Assembly: GCF_001522545.3 (NCBI RefSeq)
Contig: NC_031770.1
Location: 93,410,851-93,474,850 of the forward strand
From: Parus major
Taxonomy: Eukaryota; Chordata; Aves; Passeriformes; Paridae
Length of the DNA: 64,000 bases
Direction of reading: 5' to 3'
Shown here: one piece after another, positions 49,101 through 63,000 of the stretch
How positions within the stretch are numbered: the first letter of the stretch is position 1
Layout: each line of letters opens with the position of its first letter
Notes under the pieces: generated by a model
What the model was told of the DNA's origin: nothing
Database searches by the model: none
Seen by the model: the letters and a program-made list of their open reading frames with translations, nothing else
Position numbers and translations under genes: made by a program

Positions 49101-52100
49101 ACATTCTAAATGAGAAACTGATATTGGAATGTTGGATTTTGCTGGGTGGGAGTGTTTGGAATCATGGGCTGGAGGTACTGATGGATAGAGTACTCTTGGG
49201 CACATGATTCTTAGGATAAAAACACTTGAAACAGCAAAGCTTTGAACTTAAAGTGCAAGTCTGTATAAGCACTATCAGCAGATGGATAAGCTAAAAATGT
49301 GGCTTCCTGATGGTAGATACATAAACTATTTATTAGTAAATTCTAAAAGGGCTGGACACAGTCCCATGGGGACATATCTAAAGCTTTCCCAAACAGCATT
49401 TGGGTATAGTTCATGGAGCATCACAGGCCATCCCATCACATTTCAGAATCTATGACACTGTTTTGGACTGGAAGAGAAGTTCTCCATGTGGTATGAGGCT
49501 CGCTGTATGGTTCTGTCTCTGGGTTCATTTTGTTTACTAGCACAGATGCTTTCTTGTGTTTCAGGCATACTAATTCATATTTTATTTTCTGACATAGGCT
49601 CTGGGTGACCATGCAAGAGAAACTGGCACAAACTTTAGACTGTGTTAAGGAAGATTTCCTGTCTGACCATCCAGCGGCCACTCTGGCAGTCACACTCACA
49701 CCGCCTGAGCTGGGACAGAGACACCTTAGTGGGGGTGGCTCCAGTGACCAACAGGTCCCCACTTTACTCCCTACACACTCCATTCTCACACAGACAGATC
49801 AGGCTTCCTTACTGGCTCAACCATGTGTTTCCAGGATCTAGATCCTTGAAATTATTTAATCTTGGTTCAATAGTTAAATAACAAGATAAAAGCTCAAACT
49901 GTGTGTCTCTAAGGAGGGAACCTGAGCAAAGGAAACCCTGGGCTTTTATATCCTCACAGTCTAAGTGTGTGGAAGTCTGGGGATCTTTGCCTCCTGCTGT
50001 GCCTCTGAGAGTCTGGTAATGCCCTTTCTTGTGAAAAGGATCAGTGCCAGCTCCTGGCCTCTTGTGTCTCGATCCCACCACCCAGAGCTCAATCTGCAGC
50101 CTGCACGCTGAGCTACCTGCACTAAAGGCACTCTTCAACATGTTAAATTCGAATAGTGGGCTCATTTAACCTATTCAGTTATTCTAATACAGTATTTGGT
50201 GCATTTTACCTATATCCATCAACCTTCTGCCTCTCAAGATCATTTAAATCTGTATTCAGGGAAATAGACTGGCAAACCTGGGGAATGACTTCATTTTCAG
50301 CAGGTTTACCTTTTTGTTGGGATTAATTAAAAATTACTTCTCTGTCTGTAGAAATGGAAATTTTTCCAGTAAGACAAGTATCAAAACACCACCCAGAGGT
50401 GATGTAACTGCTAAAAAAATTTCATACAGTCACAGTAAAATTTGCTGAAGGACTTGGTTACTTCTTTCCTAGTGCTCGGTTTTGGTGACTTGTGCTCTGC
50501 AGTCCTTACCTGTAGAAAAAGTGCCCTCCAAACTGCATTTATGAGTATTCATTTTGATTAGGAGCTTACACAGAAACATGTTTGTGCACTGCATTTTTTT
50601 ATGGCATCTTGGAAGTGCTGGAGCCTGCATTCCTTTTGCATTTTGCACTGTAGCTCAAGTGTTAGCCACAGACACAACCAGGTGTCAGAGGGAACATCAA
50701 AGGGAGAAATCCTCATGTAAGCACAGATTAACTCCTGGCATTTCAGCAAGCATTTCTGTATCTTTTTCCTATTTTTAACTCAATTCTGTGAGGGTTAAAT
50801 TTACTAAGGCAGGCGACTGTAGGAAAGAGAGAGCTAATTGCATGGGATTAGCTGCACAAGAACAGATAGCTAGAAGAATGTTCTAGGTGCTTATGTGAGC
50901 AGTTGCATGAAAGATTTCTGCCCTTGTGCTGAATTCCCTTATGTATTCCATTACCATTGCAGTTCCTTTGGTGATGCAACAGTACTTGACCTTGGTTACT
51001 CTGCCAAATATGTTCCAAATCTGAGGCTTTTGGGGATATTTTCAAGTCATTTTTTCGTAAAGCTAGAGGATTTACATAAAGGCCACTTCAGGTAACGAAC
51101 TTCCTCTACTTAAAAAAAAAAAAAAAAAGAGCTTACTCAGCAAGCCCCTAAAGGAATGGCTTGGAAGTTCTGAAGCCCTCATTATTTGAATTTATCTTGG
51201 GGAAATTTTCCTGGTATAATGAAATGGAAGTGGTATGTTTTGGCTTCATTCCTTTTCAACATACAGAAATAAACACAGGTGAGCTGGTAGGGACTCAAAT
51301 TCTGGAGGTGAGTAATTACCTATGTCAGTTACTTCCTTTGCAGACAGGTTTGCTATCACTGGTGTGTAGTTATGTGTTTTAGAAGGTGTCATGCAAAACA
51401 CACAGGAAGCCAACCTGGTATTTGTCATCACTGAGTAATATCTGTCCTTAGAACAGGGAACTTTGAGTCAAGGGTCATCATTTTTGTTCTTTATTATACA
51501 GGAAAGTCCTTGATTATGACTGCAATGCCTGATGCTGTGATGACTTGTGTGATACTGTTACCAAGCACTTACAGCTGAAGTTGAAATGATTATTTTATTA
51601 GTCACAGTCAGTAATCACACTGATTTTAGCTGCGGCAGATGAAAATGTCCCTTTTACCTGAAAACTTTTGCAATGATTTCAGGCTAGTGCTGTTTCTCTA
51701 ATAACACTGAAGTTGAATTATTTGGTTAATCGTAGCTATATGTCTTGATGTGAGGGCAACTGCAATGAACAGCTGTAATATTACAAATTTTCTAAGTTAC
51801 TTGTTTATAACCTTTTATGGTGATAGGAGAAAGAATCATTATGATAACGTGGTCACCAGTCAGGAAAATGCAGCATAGTGTGCCTTTTCTTACTGAGCAG
51901 AAAGAAAGTGGAGAGTTTGGCAAAGAATAGGAAACATTTCTGCAACCTTGCTCTCTTAAATTGATAGGAATTTTCTTTTGTTTAACATAAACTCAGTTTG
52001 TTTATTTGCTTTTAATTTTAGAAGGTTTTTGGTGCATTGCAGTCACAGTGCACCCCACTGAGATAACCTAGAAGGACATTATGTTTTCATGCACAAGGAA

Positions 52101-54279
52101 CAAATCATGGTCTTGCAGACTATGGCTTCTTTAATTTCAATTAAGGAAAGTGACAAGAAAGAAAAGAAAATAAACACTCAATGGCAGTGTGTAGGAAAAA
52201 TATCTCTTTTATTCATAATACAGAAAGCAAAAATTAGCATAAAGAAAAAAGATAATTTGGAGGTAGAAATGTAATTGTGATAATAGTCCTTAGATTTAAA
52301 CTGCATGTAAGGACCTCCTGAAAGATGGGTTAGGAGTCCACAGCATCTCCACACTTTTTCATGGCACCATTGAACAACTTCAGTTTTTGGTAGTCATTCA
52401 TTCAGAATCATACGATTTGGAACAGGGAGAAGATTTATCCCTTAGAACCTGCTAAAAGCTTTCCAAACAAAGAAAAAAATCCTCCTCATTATTTATATTT
52501 CAATGGTTTATCCTTAAATATACCAACTCAGTAACCATATGATTACATGGCATTAAAGAAAGTTCTTGCAGGTAGAAACTTTTAACTATATGTCCCAAGT
52601 ATATGTCAAAATTCAGCTAGGAAATATAATAAAGGCAAGAAACAAAGTACTGTGCCAAAATACCATGATTTTAACCTATCCACCCAAGGACAGTATCATG
52701 ATTCTTATGACTGAATAGTGGGGGTAAACAGCCTAAAAAAGGATTTAATGCCTGTAAATTTAAAGGAGATCTATATGGATTATCTTAAAATTTTAGCAGT
52801 GCCAAGAGTACACTGGTCAGCAAATGTCCTGTGGGAAATATCCTTCCTATTTGGCAGTCCTTCCCATTTCTTGGCTCCAAAAGGTCTCTGCCTTGTCCAG
52901 AGCATCCTGAGCTTGTCCTGCACAATGCAGAGGGAAATCAGTCACCCTCCTTGGAGCTCCCCCCACTGTGTGAATACAATCTCTGACCTGGACACTGTTT
53001 TTGAATGTGGGCAAACCATAAGTAAAAGCAAAATGAACTGATTATAATGCTAAAATGTACTCAACAAGTACTGTATTTGCAGGAACTGTACACAAGGAAC
53101 CCCAGGTGTTTCTAGCCACTGATGCTTTTCTTGGTAAGCTCAAGGTGGTCTCTAGACCACTGTCTAAAGAGCTACTGATGGTTGTGCAGGTCTGACAGCT
53201 GGGACACAGGCATTTTAAAATATCACAAATTCATTTGAAGGATCAGAGTGTCATCTGAGATCACGTCTCTGCTTTTTGCCACTTTTCTGTAGGAACTCCA
53301 TTCAAAATCAAATGCATTCACCTGGTTGTCCTCTAGTAAGAAAGTTAACAGTTTCAAACCACATTCCAAATATTTAGGAACACTGATGTCCTCAGGGCAG
53401 AGTTAGCACTTGGCCATACAGTAAACAAAATATTCATTTGAGGCCACATCTAGTGAGTAGATTGATACGTGTCAATAAACAGATAATTTAGCTGTTGAGA
53501 ATTAAGCACTCATTGCAAAATGTTGAGTGATACAAACTTTAGTGCACAATCCTTTATATCATATGCATCAGAAATAAGTTTTATATAAACATGGAAAGGA
53601 CAATTATGAAAACACCTTATTACCAGTTATTGACAGAGTCTGGAAGTGATGACAGCCAAGCAGGTTTGGATTGATGGGATGTTTGGGATAAGAGCGTTCT
53701 TACAGAGCTGGTTTTCAGGGAGTAGAGATACCATGACAACATGACATAAGTAAAGCAGACATATAATTTTTTCCCCTTTGACAGAGTGAATTAATTAACC
53801 ACTGCCTAAATTGGCATGTTGTCATCATCATTGTCAAGAGAAAAATTTGTGTTTATAAGGCTTTTTGTAGTAACTTTTAAAAAAACTTGTTTCATGTCTC
53901 AAGATGATGATATACTGGACGGAATGGGAAAAGGAGATGAATGAATTTTAAAAGTGCTCAAATTCACCTGAAAAACTTCAACAATGTGCTTTAAGGTGTT
54001 GATTAAGAGCCACTATGATAATTATCTATGTTACTCTAAAGCAGTGTTGTCTTTATTCATCAGTCTTTTTTCATAAATGATTTTTGTTGACAGCCAGCTG
54101 TCTGGAATTTTTCTAGAGGTCTAAAATATCTTGAAGAATACAGTCCAAAAAGCCAAGACTACTTTACACAAGTTGTCCAGGATTTTAGGTTGGAGTAGAA
54201 AGTTTGCAGATTTTAATGCTTGTCCCTCACGGGTACCTCTAGTAACTAAAAGAGAAAAAAAGTTCAACAGCAGAATTCG
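46189..54279. other. Intergenic 8 kb, no gene recognised
   Basis: AT-rich. A GC-richer patch at about 49600-50150 has, on the minus strand, TATAAAAGCCC (TATA at 49950-49943). It could be an LTR or a promoter relic, but no family match is clear. A poly-A tract lies at 51111-51128. Frames at 49436-50165 resemble no protein I know. Confidence 0.5.
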
Positions 54280-56890
54280 GTAGAGTGACAAGGTTGGAAG
54301 AGACCTTCAAGATCATTGAGTCCAACCCAGCCCTAACACCTCAACTAGACCACGGCACTGAGTGCCACATCCAATCTTTTTTTAGACACATCCAGGGATG
54401 GTGACTCCAGCACCTTCCCAGGCAGACAATTCCAGTACTTTATCACTCTTTCCATAAAAACCTTTTTTCTAATATCCAACCTATATTTCCGTTGGCACAG
54501 CTTGAGACTGTGTCCTCTCATTCTATCAGTTGCTGCTGGGAGAAAAAGACCAACCCCACCTGACCACAGCCACCTCTCAGGGAGTTGTATCACCATAAGG
54601 TCACCTCTGAGTCTCCTTTTCTCCAGGCTAAACAACCCCAGCTCCCTCAGCCACTCCTCGCAGGGTTTGTGATCCAAACCCCTCACCAGCCTCCTTGCCT
54701 CCTCTGGATGTGCTCAAACGTCTCAATGTCCTTCCCAAACTGAGGGGCCAGAACTGGACACAGAACTCAGGTGTGGCCTCACCAGTGCTGAGTACAGGGG
54801 GAGAATGACCTCCCTGCTCCTGCTGGCCACACCATTCCTGATCCAGGCCAGGGGCCATTGGCCTCATTGGCCACCAGGGCACAGGGCTGGCTCATGTCCA
54901 GCCGGCTGTCACCAGCACCCCCAGGTCCCTTTCTGCCTGGGCACTGTCCAGCCACACCATCCCCAGCCTGTAACATTGCAGGGGGTTATTTTGGCCAAAA
55001 TGAAGGACCTGAAACTTGAACTTATTAAACATCATCTTGTTGGACTCTGCCCATCCATCCAACCATTCCAGGTCTCTCTGCAGAGCCCTCCACCTTTCCA
55101 ACAGATCGACACACACTCCCAGCTTAGTGTTATCTGCAAATTTACTAATGAAATACTCGATACCCTCATCCATGTCATCAATAAAATATTGATCAGAACT
55201 GGCCCCAGCACAGAACCCTGAGGGACACCACTGGTGACAGGCCACCAGCTGGATGCAGCACAGCTCACCACCACTCTCTGGGCCATCCAGACAGTTCTGA
55301 ACTCAGCAAAGAGAGCTCCTGTCCAAGCCAAGGTCTGCAGCTTTTCCAGGAGTGTGCTGTCGGAGACAGTGTCAGAGGCCTTGCTGAAGTCCAAATAGAC
55401 ACATCCACAGCCTTTCCCTCATCCACTAGGTGGGTCACCTGGACATAAAAGGAGATCAGGTTGGTCAAACACGACCTACTCCTCCTAAAACCCCTCCTAA
55501 ACCCCCTCCTAAACCCATGCTGGCTGGATCTGATACCCTGGCCATCCTGTAGGGGCTGCGTGATGACACTCAATATTAACAGTTCCATTACCTTACTGGA
55601 TACTGAGGACAGGATCCTGTAATTACCAGGATCCTCCTTCCCACCCTTCTTGTGAATGGGCATCACACATTGGCCAGCTTCCAGTCATCTGGGACCTCAC
55701 CAGTGAGCCAGGACTGTTGGTCAATGATGGAGAGTGGCTTCACAAGCTCATCTGCCAGCTCCCTCATCACCCTGGGATGGATCTCAACTGGTCCCATGGA
55801 TTTATGAATGTCCAAGCAGCTCAGCAGTTCTCTGGCTGCCTCCTCCTGGCTAACAGGGGGAACATTCTGTTCCCTGACACCATCTACCAGCCCAGGAGGA
55901 CAGTTGTTCTGAGGACAAGCTGTCTTCCCACTAAAGACTGAGGCAAAGAAGGCATTAAGCTCTTTGGCCTTCTCCTCATCTGCAGTTACTAAGTTCCCAC
56001 CCTCACCCAATAAGGAGTAAACATTGGTTTTACCCTTCCTTTTACCATTAATATTTTTGTAAAAACATTTTTATTATAATTTTAAAAAGTTGCCAATTTA
56101 AGTTCAAACTGAGCTTTGGCCTCCCTGATTTTTTTCCTACATGCCCTGGCAACCTCCCTAAATACTTCCTGAGAGACCTGACCCTCATCCCAAAGACGAT
56201 GCATCCTCTTTTTATTCCTGTGTTCCTTCAAAACCTCATTGCCCAGCCAGGCTGAACGTTTGCCTCATTGACTCATCTTTTGGCACACAAGGACAGTCTG
56301 TTCTTGTGCTCTCAAGATCTCTGTTTTGAAGCACACCCATCTTTTCTGCAGTCCTTTGTTTTTAAGGGCTGCCTTCCAAGGAACTTTCTGAATAAGTCTC
56401 CTAAATAGGCCAAAGTCTGCCCTCTGCAAGTCCAGTGTAAGATTCTTATTGATGTTCCTCCTGATTTCACCAAATATTGACAATTCTATCATTTCATGAT
56501 CACTGTGCCCCAAGTGGCCTCCAACCACCACATCTCCCACCAGCCCATTTCTATTTGCAAACAACAGATCTAATATAGTCCCCTCCCTGGTGGGCTCACT
56601 CTCCAGCTGTGACAAAAAGTTGTTCTCCACACACTCTAAGAACTCCTGGATGGCCTCTTTTCTGCTGTGTTAAGTTCCCAGCAGATGTCTGGTAGGTTAA
56701 AGTCACCTACAAGAACAAGGGCTGGTGATCACGAAACATTCTCCAGCTGCTTATAGAATAAGTTGTCCACCTCTTCTTCCTGGCTGGGTGGACAATGACA
56801 GACTCCCAGCAGGATGTCAGCCTTGTTGGCCTTCCCCTTAATTCTTACCCATAGGCATTCAACATCATCATTATTTGTCTCAATATCCAT
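54280..56890 (-). mobile_element. CR1 LINE, 2.6 kb, endonuclease tail plus RT, disabled
   Basis: This is the longest CR1 in the window, 5'-truncated inside the endonuclease part of ORF2. On the minus strand the C-terminal endonuclease region is readable (DLLFANRNGLVGDVVVGG, LGHSDHEMIELS, then a linker ending KNKGLQKRW at 56265-56630). Next comes RT: DKWKLANV-type and HKKGGKEDPGNYR (near 55690-55630), PLTLSPTAHSW, VPQGSVLGPVLINILL (about 55230), then the thumb and 3' UTR. The catalytic aspartate box falls where the frame is broken (FADNTKLG appears in another frame). Frames shift several times, so it cannot encode an active enzyme. A three-copy 12-bp repeat lies at 55481-55516. Confidence 0.92.
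55481..55516 (-). repeat. 12-bp triplication inside the CR1 reverse transcriptase
   Basis: Three copies of CCTCCTAAAACC/CCTCCTAAACCC on the plus strand give GFRRGFRRGFRR on the coding strand, where CR1 usually has a single GF-x-x-G-x-S motif. Because the unit is 12 bp, frame is kept. Confidence 0.9.
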
Positions 56891-59510
56891 GGCATCTTCA
56901 AGTTCTTCAGTTCCTCATGTGTACTCTATCATGTTTCTTCCCAAATCCATCATTTAAGCCTGCCATTGAAAAAAAAAGTCAATATTTTCTTTCAAAACAT
57001 GACTTCCAGGTCAACTTTGGTTATAATTTTCTGTGGGCAAGCAATAATTTATCTACTTGTCAGAGTGCGCCTCCAAAATGCCCTATTCCAAACCCTATAT
57101 TATTTTTATTTGTCACAAGGAGGTCTCTAGTGAAGTTATTTGATGTTCTGAAATCCCCTGGGAAATGGGAAATTGCCATTTATGATTATAGGATCTCCAG
57201 TTACATGGGGAGTACACTTATATGTCAGTCTGTCAGACTTGCACACTTATGAAAATTTTTTGCTTTATCCTGTATTTGCTTAAGGCACAATATGACAAGT
57301 CCCTGCTGTTCTTCTTAATATGGTAACTTTACCTAAATGTGTCTTTTTAATAAATTTGTACATTTACTAATTGTGATGTTACCTATTTTTAATTAACTTG
57401 TAAATACAAAATCTAAAGAAATATGAGGATGGAAACTGTATGACTCAGAGCATCTTTTGAGCATTTTCTCCAAACATTTCAAATTTCAGTGCAACAAATC
57501 TTTTAACTTTTGACTACATTGGTTTGTTTAAGTTTATAACTGCTTCCAAAATTAAGTGCAACTCAGGAACCTAGTTTATCTGTTCATTCACAGAGGTTTT
57601 ATAAGATTTAGTGCTATTTTTCTGTGCACATCTGACACATGCTGCCCTTCTGCTCTTGCATGATGTCCAGAGGTGGCAGTAGTGGATGACAGTGGCTGTG
57701 TGCTATGGAGCTGAAGCCTCAGTTTTCTGCTTCACACCTTGATTTCTGAAGCTGAAACTCAAGGTCAGCTTAAAAATCAGTCCCATACATGTAATCCTGA
57801 AGTGATAAAAGTTTTCTTTGTATAGTACGTGTATATATAGTATACTTGACGTTAAAACAATCCCTCAAATGACAATAGAGAAACATTAACTTGAGCAAGG
57901 CAGCAGTACATGAAGAGCTGGTATGTGAAATGAAAGCATGCCTGTACTGGCTATCAACAGTTGCACAACCACACATCCATTTTTTCACTTGTTAGGCATA
58001 CATTTTGAAAAAAATTTGAGCTGTTCATTTGATACTTTGTAAACCTACCAGAAAATCTTGAGTACCATGCAAGTCATGTTCCAACACTTTAATGCTTAGA
58101 AACCCTGTGGCAATGCAAAGATATATGAGTTAGGTAATGCATTAAATAGCAAAAGTGGGAGTCTTTTATAATATTCAGTTGTTGCTTACTATGTGTTTTT
58201 TACCTATAGATCAGCAGGATGGTGTTAGACAACATGGAATGGTAATAAGTGAATCTTGGCTAGTTGCAAACAGCCAGGAGGGACTGGCATGAAACTTACA
58301 CACTGCTAACAAGCACATGTAAAATGTTTGTGGTTAAAGCTTTGGCTTTATTTACAGTGGAACAAATCTTAAGTGAATCATGGTTCCTTTGATCAACTTA
58401 CATAAGGAAAGGAGATGAAAATGCCCAGAAAAGAGTAGTCCTGCCATAGGAAGCTTTATGCCAGGCTGGTCAGATCTGAACTCACACATTTGGGCTCTGC
58501 TTCCCTGGAAGTATATGGTGGGAAAAGATGGGTTTCACTGGAGTCAGAAATGGCACCAGGGCTAAAGGCCCTCTTGGCCAACCCACAGCACCTGCAGCTC
58601 CTGCCCAAACAGAGACAAATCCTTTATTCTGGGTTTCACTGACAAGCTGGGGCTTGGCCTTTTAATTGGCTCCATCAGGAAAGAAGAAAGGGAGAGAGTT
58701 GCTAAGGTTGTCTGGCTTCCAAATGCCCAGGTGGCATTTGAAAAGGAGAGCTGAAGGTCACAGGTCATTCATGTTTTTGCTTTCTGAATGTACCTTAATC
58801 AGCTGCAGCAAGGACAAGGAACAAAAGCACCCTTCAAGGAAGGAACTCAGATGTTCACTGGTGACCTACTACAACTTCTACCAGGAAGACTGGGAAATTT
58901 GACCATTTTCTGCCAGATGTTGTTTATCCACAAAATACTGTGGTTTATTTTCTTAGCATGGCTGCCTTACATAGCTGCCTTACAAGCCCTTTACTTTTGG
59001 CCTGGTTCTGTGTTTCTTTTCTTAGTTGTGCAGCTAGTTTTCTAACAATAACAGCAAAAACTCTTCTGCCTTCAAAATACTTCAAAATAGATGACAAAAA
59101 ATGAAGTAATTAAAGTTGAATTCTGCTTTTGTTCACAGCCTCAACAGTATAAGTTGTGTTAATGATGTAACTACTTTGTCTTGAAGCTTTGCATTTAAAT
59201 ATATCCACTGGGATCAGAAGTCAAAATCATTTTCATTAAAGGTGTATACTTGTAGGTATGTACCAATATATAGAATATCTAGTTTCCACTACAGTCAAAG
59301 GAGATCTAATTAATGCAAAGCCAAAGAGTGGCTTGTCTCGAGCCAGTTCAAGAAGAATTTAATTACCTAAGCACAATTATCTTTCATGACTCAACAGAGC
59401 TACTCTTAAGCACTCTCTGAGCAGGAGGCAGTATAAGTAGGCATGTATGGAGAGAGGTAGCTAAACTAGAGTTCTCATGGAGGGTGGTCTCATATCATGT
59501 TCTGAGGTGT
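56891..59510. other. Intergenic, nothing recognised
   Basis: AT-rich with no repeat family or exon that I can support. Frames at 58562-59045 overlap on both strands and resemble no protein. Confidence 0.5.
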
Positions 59511-60045
59511 GAATCACAGAATCAGCTTACTTGGAAGGGACCCACAAGGATATCAAGTCCAAATCTTGGCCCTGCACAGCACCATCCCAAAGAGTCACAC
59601 CATGGACCTGGGAGAATTTTTCAAACCCTTCTTGAGCTCTGTCAGGCTTGGTCCTGTGACCACGCCCCTGGGGAGCCTCTTCCAGTGCTCAACCACCCTC
59701 TGGTCAACCTAAACCTCACCTGACACAACTTCAGGCCATTCCCTCAGGTCCTGTCACTGTCACCACAGAGAAGAGATCAGTGCCTGCCCGTCCTCTTCCC
59801 CTCACAAGAAGTTGTAATTGCAGTGAGGTCTCCCCTCAGTCTCCTCCTCCAGGTTGAGTAGACCAAGTGACCTCAGCTGCTCCTCATACGGCTTCCTCTC
59901 AAGGCCCTTCACCATGCTTGTGACCCTCCTTTGGACATTTCATGAGAGTTTAATATCTTTCTTATCTTGCAGTGACTAAAAGTGCACACAATATTCAAGG
60001 TGAGGCTGCACCACACCTTGTCTAGCAGAGCCAGAACCACTGAAA
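59511..60045 (-). mobile_element. CR1 LINE 3' fragment
   Basis: It starts GAATCACAGAATCAGCTTAC and continues CTTGGAAGGGACCCACAAGG, CATTCCCTCAGGTCCTGTCA, AGTCTCCTCCTCCAGGTTGA and GACCCTCCTTTGGACATTTC: antisense CR1 3' region of a subfamily unlike the 54-kb copy. Confidence 0.9.
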
Positions 60046-63000
60046 TAGCTTAAGTGTAATGATCTAGTATTCCAAGTGTTTTTGTACACCTTAGGGCAAA
60101 TATTGTCCTGAAAGACAAAATATATCTTTTTAGCATTTTTATTTTATTTTCTCTGTGCATGAGAAATTCTGTTTTCAACCAAGCAGAAACCAAAAGGCTC
60201 TTTGAGTAAAGCTCAGCATAAATAAAACAGAAACTCTGCTGCAATATCCTCTTTTACATAATGAGTCCTGTTAATTGGCTTGCTAGAACGGCTGCAGATT
60301 TGGTTTACAGCTCTGTGCTGTAAACACATCATTGATTATGACCAACCTTAAAAATATTGCCCAGAAGATATGTCAAGGAACTATATTCTATGCTCCGGGG
60401 AAGATCCAGAGTATTTTCCCCATGCCATAGATATTTTTGGTCTGTTTATCTATAGAGACATGATGACTGGAAGCTTTGATACCACTACCCTTAAAAGTAT
60501 TCCAGTTTGCCAGACAGGGAGACAAGTAAAATTGGAATATGATGTTGTGGAAATGATCTTGATATGATCTCTATATGAATAATACCTAATAAATAGCCAA
60601 AGTGCCTTGATAGTAGATGACCAACAGATCAGTTCTTTTAATTTTTGTTCTTTTTTATGGCAAATGCTGTGAAAAGGAAACATTTATTTGAACTTGATAT
60701 GAACTTATCAACAGATTGTTAAAAATCAGATTAACAAAAATGTGTTATAATTGTTCCTATACACACATTAAATATGTCTTATAATACCCCACTAGGTATA
60801 ACTCTGTTATTACGTTTTGTAATGGTGTGTAGTGCATGTACTATATTTGTGTATGATACAGTGTAGTAATTATATAATGTATTATACAATATGTAATAAT
60901 TATATAATATTATGTATAATGCATTATATAGTTTTGCTATATAATTTTATCTCATTAGACCATTATATTAGATAATACATAATTAGCTTCTAGTAAATAA
61001 TGGACTTATTACATGATAAAATTATCTCAGTAAAGTGAAATGAAGTTGTGACACTATAGTTGAGATGTGGAGCAAGAGGCCAAGAAATATTTGACAAAAA
61101 ATGTTTGTTTGATTTTCTGATGGAGAATTTGAGAAATGGGGAAAAAGAATAACCAGAAAGGAACAAAATGTGAAACTAAAGACCAAAGAATTGGAATTAT
61201 TTATGTGGCAGCTGTTCCCAATACACATAACTAATGTCAGCTCTTGAAGGTCTAAGTGCATTTCGGTGTCTCACTCATGCTGGAATATCTTGGGTTTTTT
61301 CAGCGTATCTCAGCACTGTGTATTGTAGACTCTGCAGTTCAGGACAGAGTTCAAAAGCACTCTGTGAACCATAAAAACCCCTTTTTTTTCATGGAATACT
61401 TCAGTGTATGAACAGTAAGTTTAAGAAATGTTCCAGTGAACAGGTTTTGCTTAAACACGTGAAATCCATCGTCAGGGTTTTGTACAAATAACCAAGTTTC
61501 AGAATGTGGTTGTCCACAGATGACTCAGAACCTTGAAAGCTGGACTTTTATGAAACAGACTTTCTCAGCATTGGAGATGAGAAAACAAAATTCTTCCGGT
61601 CTTATTTGTTTAATCTAAATTATCTGCTAACTAGCCCTCACCAGAAGAGGGCTCAGAATAGAGTATAGTGACCTAAAGACACTTTGGAAAATGATCTAGA
61701 AAGAGAATCTTTCCTTGCTGGTGGAATGGTACAATTGCTGGTGACAATGAAAATTATTTTATACCATTTCTGAGCCAGTGATCCCTTTAAATCCTCTGTG
61801 AATGTGTGGGGCCTGATTTTTCTCATCTCATGATGTGCAGCATTATTGATGTCAATAGTTTTTCAGGTTGACATTACAGTAAATGGGAGAAAAACAGTTC
61901 TCTTGTCACTTAAAAAATGAGTTTTCTTTTTCATCAATAAAAAAGCAGTCAGTAAAGGGAAACTGAGAGTGGTCATTAAGTTAAAGTAGTAAGAGTAAAG
62001 TAGTAAGAGAAGTGTTTTGGGTAAGATCTGATGTTTCCTGCACAAGGTGGATAGACCCCAACTGCAAGGCTCCATAGAAATAGCAATCCAGCTCTGTGCA
62101 GGTTTAGCTAACAGCATTGAGGGTTCACAGAGCAGCATGTTTCCTGCTGCTGTACTTGGTCTTGATGAAGACTGCTGGCACAGCTTTTCTGAGAGACTCT
62201 GGTGCCTTCTAGCACCAGGGCAAATGAAGACTGAAATTACTAGATGTCCTTAGAGAGTACCAGGACCTGCAGGTGCTTTGCTTTGCCCCTTTAACATTTC
62301 CTCATGTGCTCTTCCCAAGAAAAGTGTCCCAGGAGCTGCAAAGCACCAAACCCTGCCTTGCCCAGGCAGGTGCTCTTCTGGCCATGCCCTGGTGCATTGC
62401 TGAACATCCCAGTAGTCTCTGGGTGATAACTGCTCTCCCCAAGCTCTACCAGCACATGAACCCAGTTCAGGGCATACTTACTTTTGAAGAGGGATGAGTC
62501 AACTCAGCATGTGGATTTTGACATCTCGCGTGGGTTCATTAAAGGGTGTGCAGGGAATATTAGTCAGAGGTGGCTCTAATCTTAGCAAGTGACTGGTCTC
62601 CTCTCCATGGAGACAGGTCTCATAGAGCCAAGCAGCAGAAATGCTGTCTTCTGATTTTCTGCCACATGCTCTTGAAAGGGCTGCTGCTGCTATCAGCCAG
62701 TCTGCTTGATGTGACTGAGCTGTCCCAGCTTCTAGCAGAGACGTTTTCCTGCAGACAAAACCCACTATTCACAGGCAGCAGAGCTGCTAGCTTGGATCAA
62801 GTGGCTTCTGACCACAAGAAAAAGGCTGACCGAAGAGCAGTCATTATTCAGAAAATGATTCTGTCCTCCCAGTCTGCAATTTCTATATCCCTTTTCTCAT
62901 TCTCTGCTAAATTTCATTTCAATTCTCTCCAGTCACACTACAGGCTTCCCAGTCACATTGTGCTTTGTACTTCAGGGGGTTAATAAAAACACAAGTTTCC

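Noticed and set aside
49436..49881. Overlapping frames of 78-117 codons suggesting an exon
   Set aside because: Open on both strands, with no recognised domain and no convincing splice sites.
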